Positions 16,722 to 25,965 of a stretch of DNA of 64,000 nucleotides are shown one piece after another (within the stretch, counting starts at the first letter, position 1; each line of letters opens with the position of its first letter). This stretch comes from Microbacterium galbinum (GTDB lineage Bacteria; Actinomycetota; Actinomycetes; Actinomycetales; Microbacteriaceae), in assembly GCF_023091225.1 (NCBI RefSeq), contig NZ_JAHWXM010000001.1, forward strand, positions 1,674,001 through 1,738,000. The letters are read 5' to 3'. The notes under the pieces were generated by a model. It was not told the origin of the DNA and made no database searches. It was given only the letters and a program-made list of their open reading frames with translations. The position numbers and the translations under genes were made by a program.

Positions 16722-17980
16722 GCGAGCACCTTCTGCAGGGCGAGGGGGATCTGCTCGAGCGCGCCGATCGTGACGACGTCGGCGTCGCCGATGCGCCGCA
16801 GCTCGGGCGAGGAGAGCGTGGAGTCGGTGACGATCGCGAGCACCCGCGCGCCGAAGGGCAGGCGCGCGCACGCGAGCCGGAGATCTTCGGTGCGCACCTT
16901 CGATCCGCACACCAGCACGACGATGCTGGCGAGCGGCATGCTCGCGGCGAGCACGCCGGCGAGTTCGGCGATGCCGCCCTCGCGGGGCTTGGAGTTCTCG
17001 ACGGCCGAGAGCGAGTCGAGCAACTGCTTGCCGGTGCTCGAGGGCAGCTCCCTGCCCTGCACCCGCATGTCGACGCGCTGCGAATCCCGCAGCGCGCGCA
17101 GGCCGATCGATCCGGCGGCCGAGATCGCGAGCTCGAAGTCCTCGTCACGGGCGTAGTCGCCGGTCGAGCGCGAGAGGCCGATCACGAAGTGCGAACGACG
17201 GGTCTCCTCGTACTGCCGCACCATCATGGTGCCGGTGCGGGCGGTCGACTTCCAATGCACGTGACGCAGGTCGTCGCCGGGCTGGTACTCGAGGAGGGCG
17301 TGGAACGAGACGTCGTCGCGCGACAGGTCGGCCGCCGGCATCCCCTCGAGGTCGCGCAGGAAGCCGAGCGACTGACCGTCGAAGAGGATCGTGCGCGGGT
17401 GCACGAACAGATCGACCGGGTCGTCGCTGCGGCGGGCGCGCTCGAAGAGACCGAGTGGATCGCCGCGCACGACGCTCACCGGACCGACCTTCACGACGCC
17501 GCGCTTCTGCGTCGGGATCGCGAAGAGCTCCTCGGCCTCGGCTCCCGGGGCGAGGCGCTGGATGCCGAACTCTCCTCGTCCCGACCCCACCGGCAGCACC
17601 ACGCGCGAGGGCAGGATGGCGCGCGTTCCGAGGTTGGCGAGCTTCAGGGCGCCGATCGCCCGCTCCCCCACCACGACCCGGGTGCGGGCGAGATCGAGCG
17701 AGACGTCGTAGGCCGTGCGGCCGATGAGGAACAGAGCGCACAGCGCGACGACGATCGCGATGACGAGGGCGGTAATCGTGAACTCCACCCACCCGGCGAC
17801 CTGCCCGAGGATCCAGAACCCGACCGCCAGGCCCATGAGCACCCACGCGAGCGGACGCACCGCCTGCGCGATGAGACGGAGGCGCGCGAGCATCCGCACA
17901 CCGACGACCGCCGCGATGTCGCGCCAGCCGGCGTCGCGGTCGATCGTGGGGTGCGTGCTCTGCAGGGCCTCCGTGGTCAT
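16718..17980 (-). CDS. DUF58 domain protein (420 aa)
   Basis: Two adjacent membrane segments (about residues 42-90) are followed by a beta-rich domain and the DUF58 signature DDLRHVHWKSTARTGTMMV. The vWA-like C-terminal part lacks a clear MIDAS (it reads HFVIGLSRSTGDY). DUF58 proteins nearly always accompany MoxR ATPases and are thought to be their partners. The start shares a base with the MoxR stop (TGATG), and the end overlaps the transglutaminase-like gene (ATGA), so these three proteins are probably translated together. Confidence 0.93.
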   Translation of the reverse strand: MTTEALQSTHPTIDRDAGWRDIAAVVGVRMLARLRLIAQAVRPLAWVLMGLAVGFWILGQVAGWVEFTITALVIAIVVALCALFLIGRTAYDVSLDLARTRVVVGERAIGALKLANLGTRAILPSRVVLPVGSGRGEFGIQRLAPGAEAEELFAIPTQKRGVVKVGPVSVVRGDPLGLFERARRSDDPVDLFVHPRTILFDGQSLGFLRDLEGMPAADLSRDDVSFHALLEYQPGDDLRHVHWKSTARTGTMMVRQYEETRRSHFVIGLSRSTGDYARDEDFELAISAAGSIGLRALRDSQRVDMRVQGRELPSSTGKQLLDSLSAVENSKPREGGIAELAGVLAASMPLASIVVLVCGSKVRTEDLRLACARLPFGARVLAIVTDSTLSSPELRRIGDADVVTIGALEQIPLALQKVLA

Positions 17981-18951
17981 CAGGCCGCCGTTCGCGCCTG
18001 CGGGGCCGCCACGGAGTCGAGAACCCGCGCGATCACGGTCTCGCTCGACGTTCCGGCGAACTCGGCCTCGGCGTCGAGCAGCATGCGGTGCTGCCAGACG
18101 GGGCGGGCGAGGACCTTGATGTCGTCGGGCAGCACGAAGTGGCGGCCGTGGGCGGCGGCCCAGACCTTCGCGATGCGGATCATCGCGATCGCCCCGCGCA
18201 CCGAGACTCCGAGGCGGGTCGCCGAGTCGGTGCGGGTCGCCTCGGCGAGCTCGGCGGTGTACCGCAGCACGGCGGGCTCGACGTGCACGGTCGCGGCGAG
18301 GTCGGCCATGTCGGCGACCGCGCTGGTGGTGATGATCGCGCCGAGGCCGGCGGAGGGGTTGCGGTCGGATGCCCCGGCCAGGATGCTCTCGGTGACGGCG
18401 AGGTCGGGGTAGCCGATCGACGTCTTGATGAGGAAGCGGTCGAGCTGGGCCTCGGGGAGCTTGTAGGTTCCGGCCTGCTCGATGGGGTTCTGCGTCGCGA
18501 TGACGAGGAACGGGCGCCCGGTCTCGTGCGTGACGCCGTCGACGGTGACGCGCGACTCCTCCATGACCTCGAGGAGTGCGGACTGCGTCTTCGGCGAGGC
18601 GCGGTTGATCTCGTCGGCGAGCACGATCGACGCGAAGATCGGCCCCTTGTGGAACTCGAACCGGTGCTGCTGCTGGTCGTAGATCGTGACGCCGGTCACG
18701 TCGGACGGCAGCAGGTCGGGGGTGAACTGGATGCGGGCGCTGGTGCCCTGCACGGTGGCGGCGAGAGCCTTCGCGAGGCTCGTCTTGCCCGTCCCCGGCG
18801 CATCCTCGAGTAGCACGTGCCCCTCGGCGAGCATCGCGGAGATCACCAGGCCGACGATCTCCTGCTTGCCCTGCACCGCCTTGTCGACGTTCTCGACGAG
18901 ACGGTGGAAGGTGCCCTGGAACCAGGTGGCCTGCTCGGGAGTCATGGTCAT
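17980..18951 (-). CDS. MoxR-family AAA+ ATPase (323 aa)
   Basis: This is a cytoplasmic AAA+ chaperone-like ATPase. Walker A is APGTGKTSLA (residues 51-60) and Walker B is VLADEINRA (about 108). The sensor-1 region ATQNPIEQAGTYKLPEAQLD and the MoxR-typical QSALLEVMEE are present. The length is normal for the family. The start is taken at ATG 18951 (MTMTPEQATW); a second ATG lies two codons later. It follows the giant surface protein by 58 bases, the widest gap within this part of the operon. It probably remodels or activates the DUF58/transglutaminase-like complex. Confidence 0.95.
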   Translation of the reverse strand: MTMTPEQATWFQGTFHRLVENVDKAVQGKQEIVGLVISAMLAEGHVLLEDAPGTGKTSLAKALAATVQGTSARIQFTPDLLPSDVTGVTIYDQQQHRFEFHKGPIFASIVLADEINRASPKTQSALLEVMEESRVTVDGVTHETGRPFLVIATQNPIEQAGTYKLPEAQLDRFLIKTSIGYPDLAVTESILAGASDRNPSAGLGAIITTSAVADMADLAATVHVEPAVLRYTAELAEATRTDSATRLGVSVRGAIAMIRIAKVWAAAHGRHFVLPDDIKVLARPVWQHRMLLDAEAEFAGTSSETVIARVLDSVAAPQARTAA

Positions 18952-19009
18952 GAGTGTGTCGTTCCCTGTTCTCGTGGGGTGTCTTCGCGTGCGGGGGTGT
19001 GGTGCGGCA

Positions 19010-22000
19010 TCACTGCCAGACCCTGTGCTCGTAGGCCGTGCCGTCGATGACGACCCAGGCCTCGATCGTTCCGCGGCGCATGCCGAGATAGCAGCCGATC
19101 TGCTGCTCGAAGTTGCCGTTGCCGTCGGTGGTGACGTTACGTCCGCCGAACGTGCCGCCGTAGGGTGCGGGCGCGTTGCTCGCACACTGCAGGTACATGG
19201 TCTTGTTGGGCGGGAAGTCGCGCATCGTGACGTAGAAGTACGCGCAGGTGCCGTCGTTGCAGTTGTCTTGGCCGTTCGCGTTACCGCTCGAGGTGACCCA
19301 GGCCTTGGGCGGCGGCTTCGAGCCGGAGGTCTCGCTGGCGGATCGTTCGATCGTCTGACCGGCGGAGTCCGTCACGCGCACCGTGATGGAGTGCTGCTGG
19401 CTGTAGCCGTTGCCGACCGTGCGCGAGCCGGTCGCGCCGACGTCCTCCCATCCGCCGCTGTCGATCCGGATCTGCACCGAGCTCAGCTCGCGGCCGTTCA
19501 TCGACTGGTTGCCGTTCCACTCGAACGTGACGCTCGTCGCGTTCTGGCGGGTCGAGAGCCCCGGCTGACTGAGCGGCCCGTAGGGACGGCCCGACCGCGT
19601 GGCAGAGCCGTCGCTGGCGTAAGTCGTGCCGTCGACGGTGGCGACCGCGCGCAGCACCACGTTGTAGGTCGTGCCGTTGGTGAGGCCCGAGATCACGTTG
19701 TTGCCCGGGATGCCTGCCCAGCTCCCCCCGCCGTTGAGCGAGTACTGGTACTGCACCTCGTTCTCACGGGCGCCGTTGCGCGCACCCTGCGTCCACGCGA
19801 GCGTGAGTGCCCGGTCGCCGTCGGTGACCGACGAGAACGACGGCGCACTGGGCTTGTTGACGCCACGGCGCGGCGCCGACATCGGGCTCCACTCACCCCA
19901 GCCCGCCTTGTTGATCGCGCGGATGCGGTAGGTGTACGGCGTCTCGGAGGTCGAGACCGTGACCGCCTGCGTGCGCGCTCCTGCATTCGGAGTGAGGGTG
20001 TTGCGGAGGGTGTTGCCCTCCCACACCTCGAGCTGGAAGGAGTCGATCGCGTCACCGTTGGCGCTGCCGGGCTCCCACGAGACCTGCATCTGCGCCTGGT
20101 TGCCGACGCCCTGGATCTCGGCGGTCGTGGGCGCGGCGGCGGGCATCGGGGGCCCTGCCGGGATCTCGGATGCCGACCATCCGCTCCAGCTCGACGGCTC
20201 GGGCGCACGATTGTGGGCCTGAACGCGCACCTGGTAGTTGCCGCCGTTCTCGAGGCCCTCCCAGGTCATGGAGTTGCCCGTGACCTGCTTCTGCGTCACG
20301 CCGGACGGCGGGGCGGGCGAGATCTCGAGGGTGTAGCTCTCGACCGGCGACCCCGGGGTGGTGGGCGTCTGCCAGCTCACGTCGAGCGACTTGTCGCCGA
20401 ACTTCAGGGTCGGCGGGTTCGGGGTGTCGGGGCGCGCGTCCGGCCGCGCGATCGCCGAGCCGCCCGAGGGCTCGGACTCGCCGACGCGGTTGGTGGCCGT
20501 GACCTGGAACGAGTACTCGACGTTGTTGGTGAGGCCGTCGAGGGTGCAGGTCGTCGAGCCGCACTCCTTCGAGTACGGATTGCCGGTCACCGAGCGCACC
20601 GTGTACTTCGTGATCTCGGCGCCGTTGTTCGAGGGTGCGCCGTACGAGACGACGACCGTGCGATCCTGCACGCTCGACACGGTGGGAGTGCCCGGGGCAT
20701 CCGGCACACCCTGCACGGTCACGATGATCTGGCCGTTGGCCTCGCGGTCGGGATCCTTCGTGGCGTCCTGGATGCGGTAGCGCACGACCATGGTGCCGAC
20801 GAAGTCCGCGGCGGGAGTCACCACGACCTCGTCGCCCTGCACCTCGGCACCGCCCGACCCCGACTCGGTCGACGCGTTCATGAGCTTGAGCGGCGTCTCG
20901 GGGAACGGGTTGAAGTCGTTCGCGAGCACGGGCACCGTGATGCTCTTGCCCTGGTCGGCCTCCGAGATCGTGTCGGTGTTGGCGGCCGGGAGCGGACGCG
21001 TCGACGCCCCGACGCGCACCGTCACCGTGCCCTCGACGGGGTCGGTCGTGCCGTCGGAGATCTCGAGCTTGAGCGAGGCGACCGTGCCCTTCGCGACATC
21101 CGAGCCCGCCTCGACGAGCAGCTCCTGTCCGTCGATCCGCGCGCTGATGCCGTCGCCCGCGCCGCTGACGTACTTGTACGTGTGCACGCCGGCGTCTTCG
21201 GGATCGGGGTCGGTCGTCAGCGGCACGAGATCGAGGCTCACGGGGTCCTCGCCCGCGGCGACGACCATCTCGGTGCCGATGAACTCGGGCTGCTGGTTGT
21301 CGGGCGGCAGCACGTTGATCGGGATGCTCAGCGTGGCCTTGCGCCCCTCGGGGTCGTCGGGCCCGGTGCCGTCGGTGACCTCGAAGGTGAGCGCGTCCTG
21401 CCCGAAGTAGCCGTCGGCCGAGGTGTAGACCAGCGTGGTCTCGTCCTGCACGAGGTCAGCGCCGTTCGCGTGCACGGCGCTCACGCGGGCGTGCTCGGTG
21501 ATGCGGGCCGTGCCGCCGCCGGCGACCGTCACGTAGTCGGCGAGCGGCACTTCCTTGGTCTCGCCGCTCATGACCTCGAGCGGCTCGGTGGAGTCGAGGA
21601 TCGGGCGCAGGTCGGATTCGGCCGGCACGAAGATGAACGCGGATGCCTCGAGGCCGTCCTGGTCGGTGAGGGTGTAACGGATGAGCTGGAGCTCTTCCGT
21701 GACGGTGACCCGCACCATCCCGTTCTCCAGCTGCGTCGCGCCCTCACCGAGGGTCACCTCGAGCCGATCGGTGGTGCCGTCGGGGTCTTCATCGTTCGCG
21801 AGGATGTCGATGTCGGCATCCATCGTCCCCTCGGTGAGGTCGGTGGGCCGCACGCGGTCGTCGCGGGCGATCGGCGCCTGCAGCGGCACGTCGTCGTCGA
21901 CCGTGATCTGCAGCGCGGCGGTCGCGGTCGCGCCGCGGGTGTCGCGGATCGTGTACTGCAGCGAGGTCTCGAGCGGACGATCCGGCGCCTGCACGAGCAC

Positions 22001-25000
22001 GCGATCGCCCGAGACGCGCGCTTCGATGCCCGTCTCGGTGGGCACCTCGAGGCCGTCTTCGACCAGCACGATCTTGTCGCCCTCGGGGTCGGAGTCGTTC
22101 TCCATCACGGGCACGGCGATCTCACGACCGGGTCGCACGACGACGGCATCCTTCACCGCATACGGCGCCTGGTTGACCTTCTCGGCGGGGGCGATGCCGA
22201 CGCGGATCGTCGCGATGCCCTCCTTGCCGAGGCGATCGCGCACGCGGTACTTGAACACGTCGACACCGGCCGAGCCGTCGAAGGCCTCGTAGGTGAAGTA
22301 GTTCTGCGCGGTCTCGGTGATGCGGCCCTTGGTCGGGTTGGAGGCGATGTCGATCAGCTCGACCGAGTCGCCGTCGGCGTCGATGCCGTCGAGCGGCACC
22401 GCGATGTTGGCGGTCGACCCGGCGAGCACCCGCGCCACGAGGTCCTGCGGGCGCGGAGCGGCGTTCGTCTCCTCGTCGACCGGCAGGATCTGGATGGTGA
22501 CGTAGCCGGCATCCTTCTGTTGACGTGAATCGACGGCTTCGTAGGTCAGGTAGACCGTCTTCGCGACCGGGCCGGCCTTGAAGCGCACCGTGTCCTGCGA
22601 CACGAAGGCCTCGCCGTCCTCGGGATCGACGAGCGGCTCGACGAGCTCGGGCACGACGTGCAGCACGTCGTCATTCGGGTGGGTGTCATTGTCGAGCACC
22701 GGAATCGTGACGACGTCACCCGCGCGCACGGTCGCGGTGTCATCGTTCACGACGGGTTGGAGCAACTTGTCGGGCGCCGGGATCGGGATGACCACGACCT
22801 CACCCTCGGCCGACTTCGAGCCGTTCGAGATGCGATACGTGATGCGCGCCTGATCGGTCAGCGCACCCTGGTCGGTGATGCGCAACGTCTCGTGGTTGAT
22901 GACCGACACAGAGATGCCGGAGTCCTCCTCGATCGACACCGACTGCACGACGAGGATGCCGCCCGCGGGGTCGACGTCGTTCGCGAGCACACCCACGAGC
23001 ACGTCGCCACCGGTGGGCAGAAGTGCGACGTCGCGCACGGCGACCGGGGGCAGATCGGTCTCGGTCGCCTCGAGCACGTCGACGCGCACGATGCCCTCGC
23101 CGTTCTCGGGACCGGCCGTCGCAAGGTACAGCACGTAGTAGGTGTCGGCCTTGTCGGCGCTGAAGGTGAACGTCTTGTTCGGGGCGTCGGGCAGCACGGT
23201 GGCGCCGGTCACCTCGCTCACGCGACCGAGGCGCAGTGGCTCGCGGCCCGAACTGGTGTCGTTCGCGAGCGGGGCGATCGTGACCTGCTCGCCGACGCGG
23301 GTCACCACGTGATCGGCGTTCGTCTTCGGTTTCGTCGATCCCTCGGGGCGCACGTCGAGGGTGAGGGATGCCGTCGCGCTCTCGCCGTAGCCGTCGGCGA
23401 CCGTGACCTGCACCTCCTTGCGGCCCTGCAGACTCGCGGTGGCCTTGTAGGTGATCTGGCCGTCGGTGCTGAAGTCGACCTCGTCACCGGGAGCGGGGAC
23501 GACGTCCTTCAGATAGACGTCGTCGCCTTCGGGATCGATCCAGTCCGGGAGGATGTTGTACGAGACCGTGCCGCCGGTCTCGATCGTGAGGCTCGTCTTG
23601 CGCTTGGGCACGGGAGCGGTGTTGATGCTCTCGTCGTAAACCGTGAGGGTGACGGTCGCCGTGTCCTTGCCGTCCCGACCGTCGTCGGCCTCGTAGGTGA
23701 AGGTCGCCGAGCCCTTCGCATCCTCTGCGACGGCGATCTGCAGCGAACCGCCGTTCTGCACCTGCTGGATCTCTCCGATCGACGGCTGCGCCTCGACCAG
23801 CGTGGCGACCAGCACGTCGCCGTCGGGGTCGTTGTCGTTATCGAGCACCGGGAGCATGGTCGTGACACCGGGGCGCACGCCGAACGAGTCGTCCTCGGCG
23901 ATCGGAGGGGTGTTCTCCTCCTTGCGCTCGGGCAGAGTCGTCTCGACGGTCTCCTCGGTGGAGTCGTCCTCGTTCTCGGTCTCGCCCTCGGGCGGGGTGA
24001 GGTCGTTCCAGTTATCGACGCGCTGCAGGCTCTCGTCGGCCAGCCAGGCCGCACCGCCGACGGCGTCGTTGAGGATGATGACGTCGCGGTTCACGCGGAA
24101 CACCAGGCTCTGCGACTCCTCGGCGCCCTCGACCGTCGCATTGACGTCGTTGGTGCTGCCGGGGCATTCGCGGATGAACGTCGCCGTCCCCGCCCAGGCG
24201 CCGTACGTGCAGCCGCGCAGCCAGACCGGCGCGGTGGGAGTTCCGGTGCCCCCGGCCTGGGTCGTGCTCGGCTCGCTGCCGTCGAAGGGCAGACGCACCA
24301 GGGCATCCGGGGTGGCGATGGCGACGGCATCCGTCTCGGCGGATGCCTGCTGCAGCACCGCCTCGTTCGCCCCGGGGAGTTCGGCGCGGAAGCCGCCGGG
24401 AGAGGTGACGATGCCGGCTGCGGCGTCGAGCACGACCGGGGTCGTGCCGACCACGGTGATGGTGGGCCGTGCGGAGGTGTCGATCTCGCCGACGGACGCG
24501 GCCGAGGGGGCGCCCGCCTCTCCCTCGGCGTCGACGGGGACCGTGACGACCTCGCCCCGCTCGGCCGAGAGACCGTAGACGGTTCCGTCGGTACCGACCG
24601 CGACGTCGGCGTCGGCGCCGAGCTCGGCGACCGGGTCCTGCACCTCGGGTTCGAACCCGGGCACGCCCTGCACGGGGACGACCCACAGCTCGCCCGTCTT
24701 CTGATCGAGGATCGCGGTGGTGCGGTTGCCGAGGGCGACCTTCGAGGCGGCGGGGATCGCGGCCGAATCGCCGAGGGCGACGCGGGCGGGATCGACCGCG
24801 GTCATCGTGGAGGCGCTCTCGTCGACGACGAGGATGTTCGTGGCATCCTGCAGGATGTCGTAGTTCTCACCCGTCGTGCGCAGCCCGCCGTCGAGCACCG
24901 TGGACTCATGGTTGAAGTGGCCGACCAGCAGGCTCGACGTCTTGGTGATCCAGACACCGCCGTCGTTCAGGTCGACCTTGGTGGTCGGGAAGCCTTCGTA

Positions 25001-25099
25001 GGTGAAGGCCATGGTGGTGATCGCGATCACACCGACGGTGACGCCGGCGGCGGACGCCAGCGTCTTCGGTCGCGCGCGCATCCAGGACAGCGCCTTCAT
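19010..25099 (-). CDS. Giant membrane-anchored surface protein with tandem Ig-like and FN3 domains (2029 aa)
   Basis: The ATG at 25099 has GGGGGA 8 bases upstream; the longer frame would run through the promoter. The N-terminus is a short basic tail and one membrane segment (about residues 12-32), with no cleavage signal evident. A beta-propeller-like region follows (about 35-390), then an acidic linker. About eleven Ig/cadherin-like repeats lie between about 398 and 1466, each starting with N-x-x-P-x-A and carrying NDxDPDGD-like calcium-binding loops. About five fibronectin-III domains follow, and a C-terminal domain with four or more cysteines. It corresponds to the Fn3 protein of the PFNA cluster of bifidobacteria. 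It is probably the effector or sensor at the cell surface, first in its operon and partnered with the kinase. Confidence 0.92.
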   Translation of the reverse strand: MKALSWMRARPKTLASAAGVTVGVIAITTMAFTYEGFPTTKVDLNDGGVWITKTSSLLVGHFNHESTVLDGGLRTTGENYDILQDATNILVVDESASTMTAVDPARVALGDSAAIPAASKVALGNRTTAILDQKTGELWVVPVQGVPGFEPEVQDPVAELGADADVAVGTDGTVYGLSAERGEVVTVPVDAEGEAGAPSAASVGEIDTSARPTITVVGTTPVVLDAAAGIVTSPGGFRAELPGANEAVLQQASAETDAVAIATPDALVRLPFDGSEPSTTQAGGTGTPTAPVWLRGCTYGAWAGTATFIRECPGSTNDVNATVEGAEESQSLVFRVNRDVIILNDAVGGAAWLADESLQRVDNWNDLTPPEGETENEDDSTEETVETTLPERKEENTPPIAEDDSFGVRPGVTTMLPVLDNDNDPDGDVLVATLVEAQPSIGEIQQVQNGGSLQIAVAEDAKGSATFTYEADDGRDGKDTATVTLTVYDESINTAPVPKRKTSLTIETGGTVSYNILPDWIDPEGDDVYLKDVVPAPGDEVDFSTDGQITYKATASLQGRKEVQVTVADGYGESATASLTLDVRPEGSTKPKTNADHVVTRVGEQVTIAPLANDTSSGREPLRLGRVSEVTGATVLPDAPNKTFTFSADKADTYYVLYLATAGPENGEGIVRVDVLEATETDLPPVAVRDVALLPTGGDVLVGVLANDVDPAGGILVVQSVSIEEDSGISVSVINHETLRITDQGALTDQARITYRISNGSKSAEGEVVVIPIPAPDKLLQPVVNDDTATVRAGDVVTIPVLDNDTHPNDDVLHVVPELVEPLVDPEDGEAFVSQDTVRFKAGPVAKTVYLTYEAVDSRQQKDAGYVTIQILPVDEETNAAPRPQDLVARVLAGSTANIAVPLDGIDADGDSVELIDIASNPTKGRITETAQNYFTYEAFDGSAGVDVFKYRVRDRLGKEGIATIRVGIAPAEKVNQAPYAVKDAVVVRPGREIAVPVMENDSDPEGDKIVLVEDGLEVPTETGIEARVSGDRVLVQAPDRPLETSLQYTIRDTRGATATAALQITVDDDVPLQAPIARDDRVRPTDLTEGTMDADIDILANDEDPDGTTDRLEVTLGEGATQLENGMVRVTVTEELQLIRYTLTDQDGLEASAFIFVPAESDLRPILDSTEPLEVMSGETKEVPLADYVTVAGGGTARITEHARVSAVHANGADLVQDETTLVYTSADGYFGQDALTFEVTDGTGPDDPEGRKATLSIPINVLPPDNQQPEFIGTEMVVAAGEDPVSLDLVPLTTDPDPEDAGVHTYKYVSGAGDGISARIDGQELLVEAGSDVAKGTVASLKLEISDGTTDPVEGTVTVRVGASTRPLPAANTDTISEADQGKSITVPVLANDFNPFPETPLKLMNASTESGSGGAEVQGDEVVVTPAADFVGTMVVRYRIQDATKDPDREANGQIIVTVQGVPDAPGTPTVSSVQDRTVVVSYGAPSNNGAEITKYTVRSVTGNPYSKECGSTTCTLDGLTNNVEYSFQVTATNRVGESEPSGGSAIARPDARPDTPNPPTLKFGDKSLDVSWQTPTTPGSPVESYTLEISPAPPSGVTQKQVTGNSMTWEGLENGGNYQVRVQAHNRAPEPSSWSGWSASEIPAGPPMPAAAPTTAEIQGVGNQAQMQVSWEPGSANGDAIDSFQLEVWEGNTLRNTLTPNAGARTQAVTVSTSETPYTYRIRAINKAGWGEWSPMSAPRRGVNKPSAPSFSSVTDGDRALTLAWTQGARNGARENEVQYQYSLNGGGSWAGIPGNNVISGLTNGTTYNVVLRAVATVDGTTYASDGSATRSGRPYGPLSQPGLSTRQNATSVTFEWNGNQSMNGRELSSVQIRIDSGGWEDVGATGSRTVGNGYSQQHSITVRVTDSAGQTIERSASETSGSKPPPKAWVTSSGNANGQDNCNDGTCAYFYVTMRDFPPNKTMYLQCASNAPAPYGGTFGGRNVTTDGNGNFEQQIGCYLGMRRGTIEAWVVIDGTAYEHRVWQ

Positions 25100-25162
25100 T
25101 CCGTGTTCCCCCCACAGGTCCGTGCTCGACTGGGGCCGAACGGCCTCGGGCCGCTCGGCGCA

Positions 25163-25216
25163 CCTGATCATCCTAACCGCGCGCTGGAATACCGCCGCAT
25201 GGGGAGAGTTCCCCAT
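25163..25216 (-). promoter_or_regulatory. Promoter of the region 1 operon with 18-bp palindrome
   Basis: The palindrome ATGGGGA-GAGT-TCCCCAT lies at 25199-25216 and extends to 11-bp arms (25195-25220) with flanking CCGC/GCGG. On the minus strand, 23 bases later, is a -10 hexamer TAGGAT (25170-25175), so transcription should start near 25163, 64 bases before the ATG. The spacing matches the promoter at 231-283. As RNA the longer inverted repeat could also fold, but it has no U tract and so is a poor terminator for the upstream operon. Confidence 0.65.
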
Positions 25217-25251
25217 GCGGTTCGGTACGTGTCAGGCGAAGCGTCGCGGCG

Positions 25252-25965
25252 TCAGGCGAAGACGACGAAGCCGAGCGTCACGAGCCCCGCGACCGACACC
25301 GCGCACGCACCGACGAAGGCGAGGAGCGCCGTGCGACTGCGGCGCACTCCCTGCCGCGCCACGGATGGGAGCCCCGGGTCCTCGATGCGGGTCGGTGCCG
25401 GACCGCCGCCGACCGCGGGCGGGGCCTTCGGCACGAGGGGAGCCGGGCGGGGCTTGTAGATCGCCGGCGGCTCGGGCTCGGTGGGGCGCTCGAACGAGAC
25501 CGGTCCCCGAGGGATCGTCGCATCGAGGTCGGACGGATCATCGAACACCGTGGTCCGCCGGCGACGCAGGCCGCGCCGGGGACGCACGATCGTCTCCTCC
25601 AGACCCGACGGCGCGACGGCAGCGCCGCCCGAGCGATCGACGACGACCGTCGACTCGTCCGGCTCGAACGATGCCGGGCGGGCGCGGTCGACCACGACGG
25701 TCGCCTCGTGGTCATCGTCCGACGATGTGTCGCGGGTACGGTCGACGACGATGGTCGCCTCGTCGATGTCGGATGCCGCGGGGCGGGAGCGCCCGACGAG
25801 CACCGTCGCCTCGTTGTCTTCCTCGACGTGCGCCCCGGCATCCGTCTGCGACGACGCCGGCTGCGACTCGGCATCCGCCTGCACGGACTCCGCCTGCTCG
25901 ACCGCGCGACGACGGTCGCGTCGCGTGACGATGACGGTCTCCTCGTCGATGCTCTCGTCGGTCAT
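25252..25965 (-). CDS. Tail-anchored protein with seven E-x-T-[VI] repeats (237 aa)
   Basis: I do not recognise a named family. The cytoplasmic part is acidic and carries a repeated motif centred on Thr at residues 10, 54, 71, 89, 106, 125 and 150. Examples are NEATVLVGR, DEATIVVDR, HEATVVVDR and DESTVVVDR. Five of these are spaced 17-19 residues apart. A basic, Pro-rich stretch follows, and the last 26 residues form a membrane helix ending at the stop, so the protein is tail-anchored. Acidic residues at -2 and a hydrophobic residue at +3 are what actinobacterial Ser/Thr kinases favour, and pT with hydrophobic +3 suits FHA binding. It is the last gene of the operon, overlapping the phosphatase stop (ATGA). 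It is inferred to be a multisite phosphothreonine platform for the FHA proteins. Confidence 0.8.
   Translation of the reverse strand: MTDESIDEETVIVTRRDRRRAVEQAESVQADAESQPASSQTDAGAHVEEDNEATVLVGRSRPAASDIDEATIVVDRTRDTSSDDDHEATVVVDRARPASFEPDESTVVVDRSGGAAVAPSGLEETIVRPRRGLRRRRTTVFDDPSDLDATIPRGPVSFERPTEPEPPAIYKPRPAPLVPKAPPAVGGGPAPTRIEDPGLPSVARQGVRRSRTALLAFVGACAVSVAGLVTLGFVVFA

Noticed and set aside
25195-25220. Inverted repeat read as a terminator of the region 2 operon
   Set aside because: No U tract follows, its core is repeated at 266-283 in a promoter context, and spacing to a -10 is conserved, so a protein-binding site is more likely.
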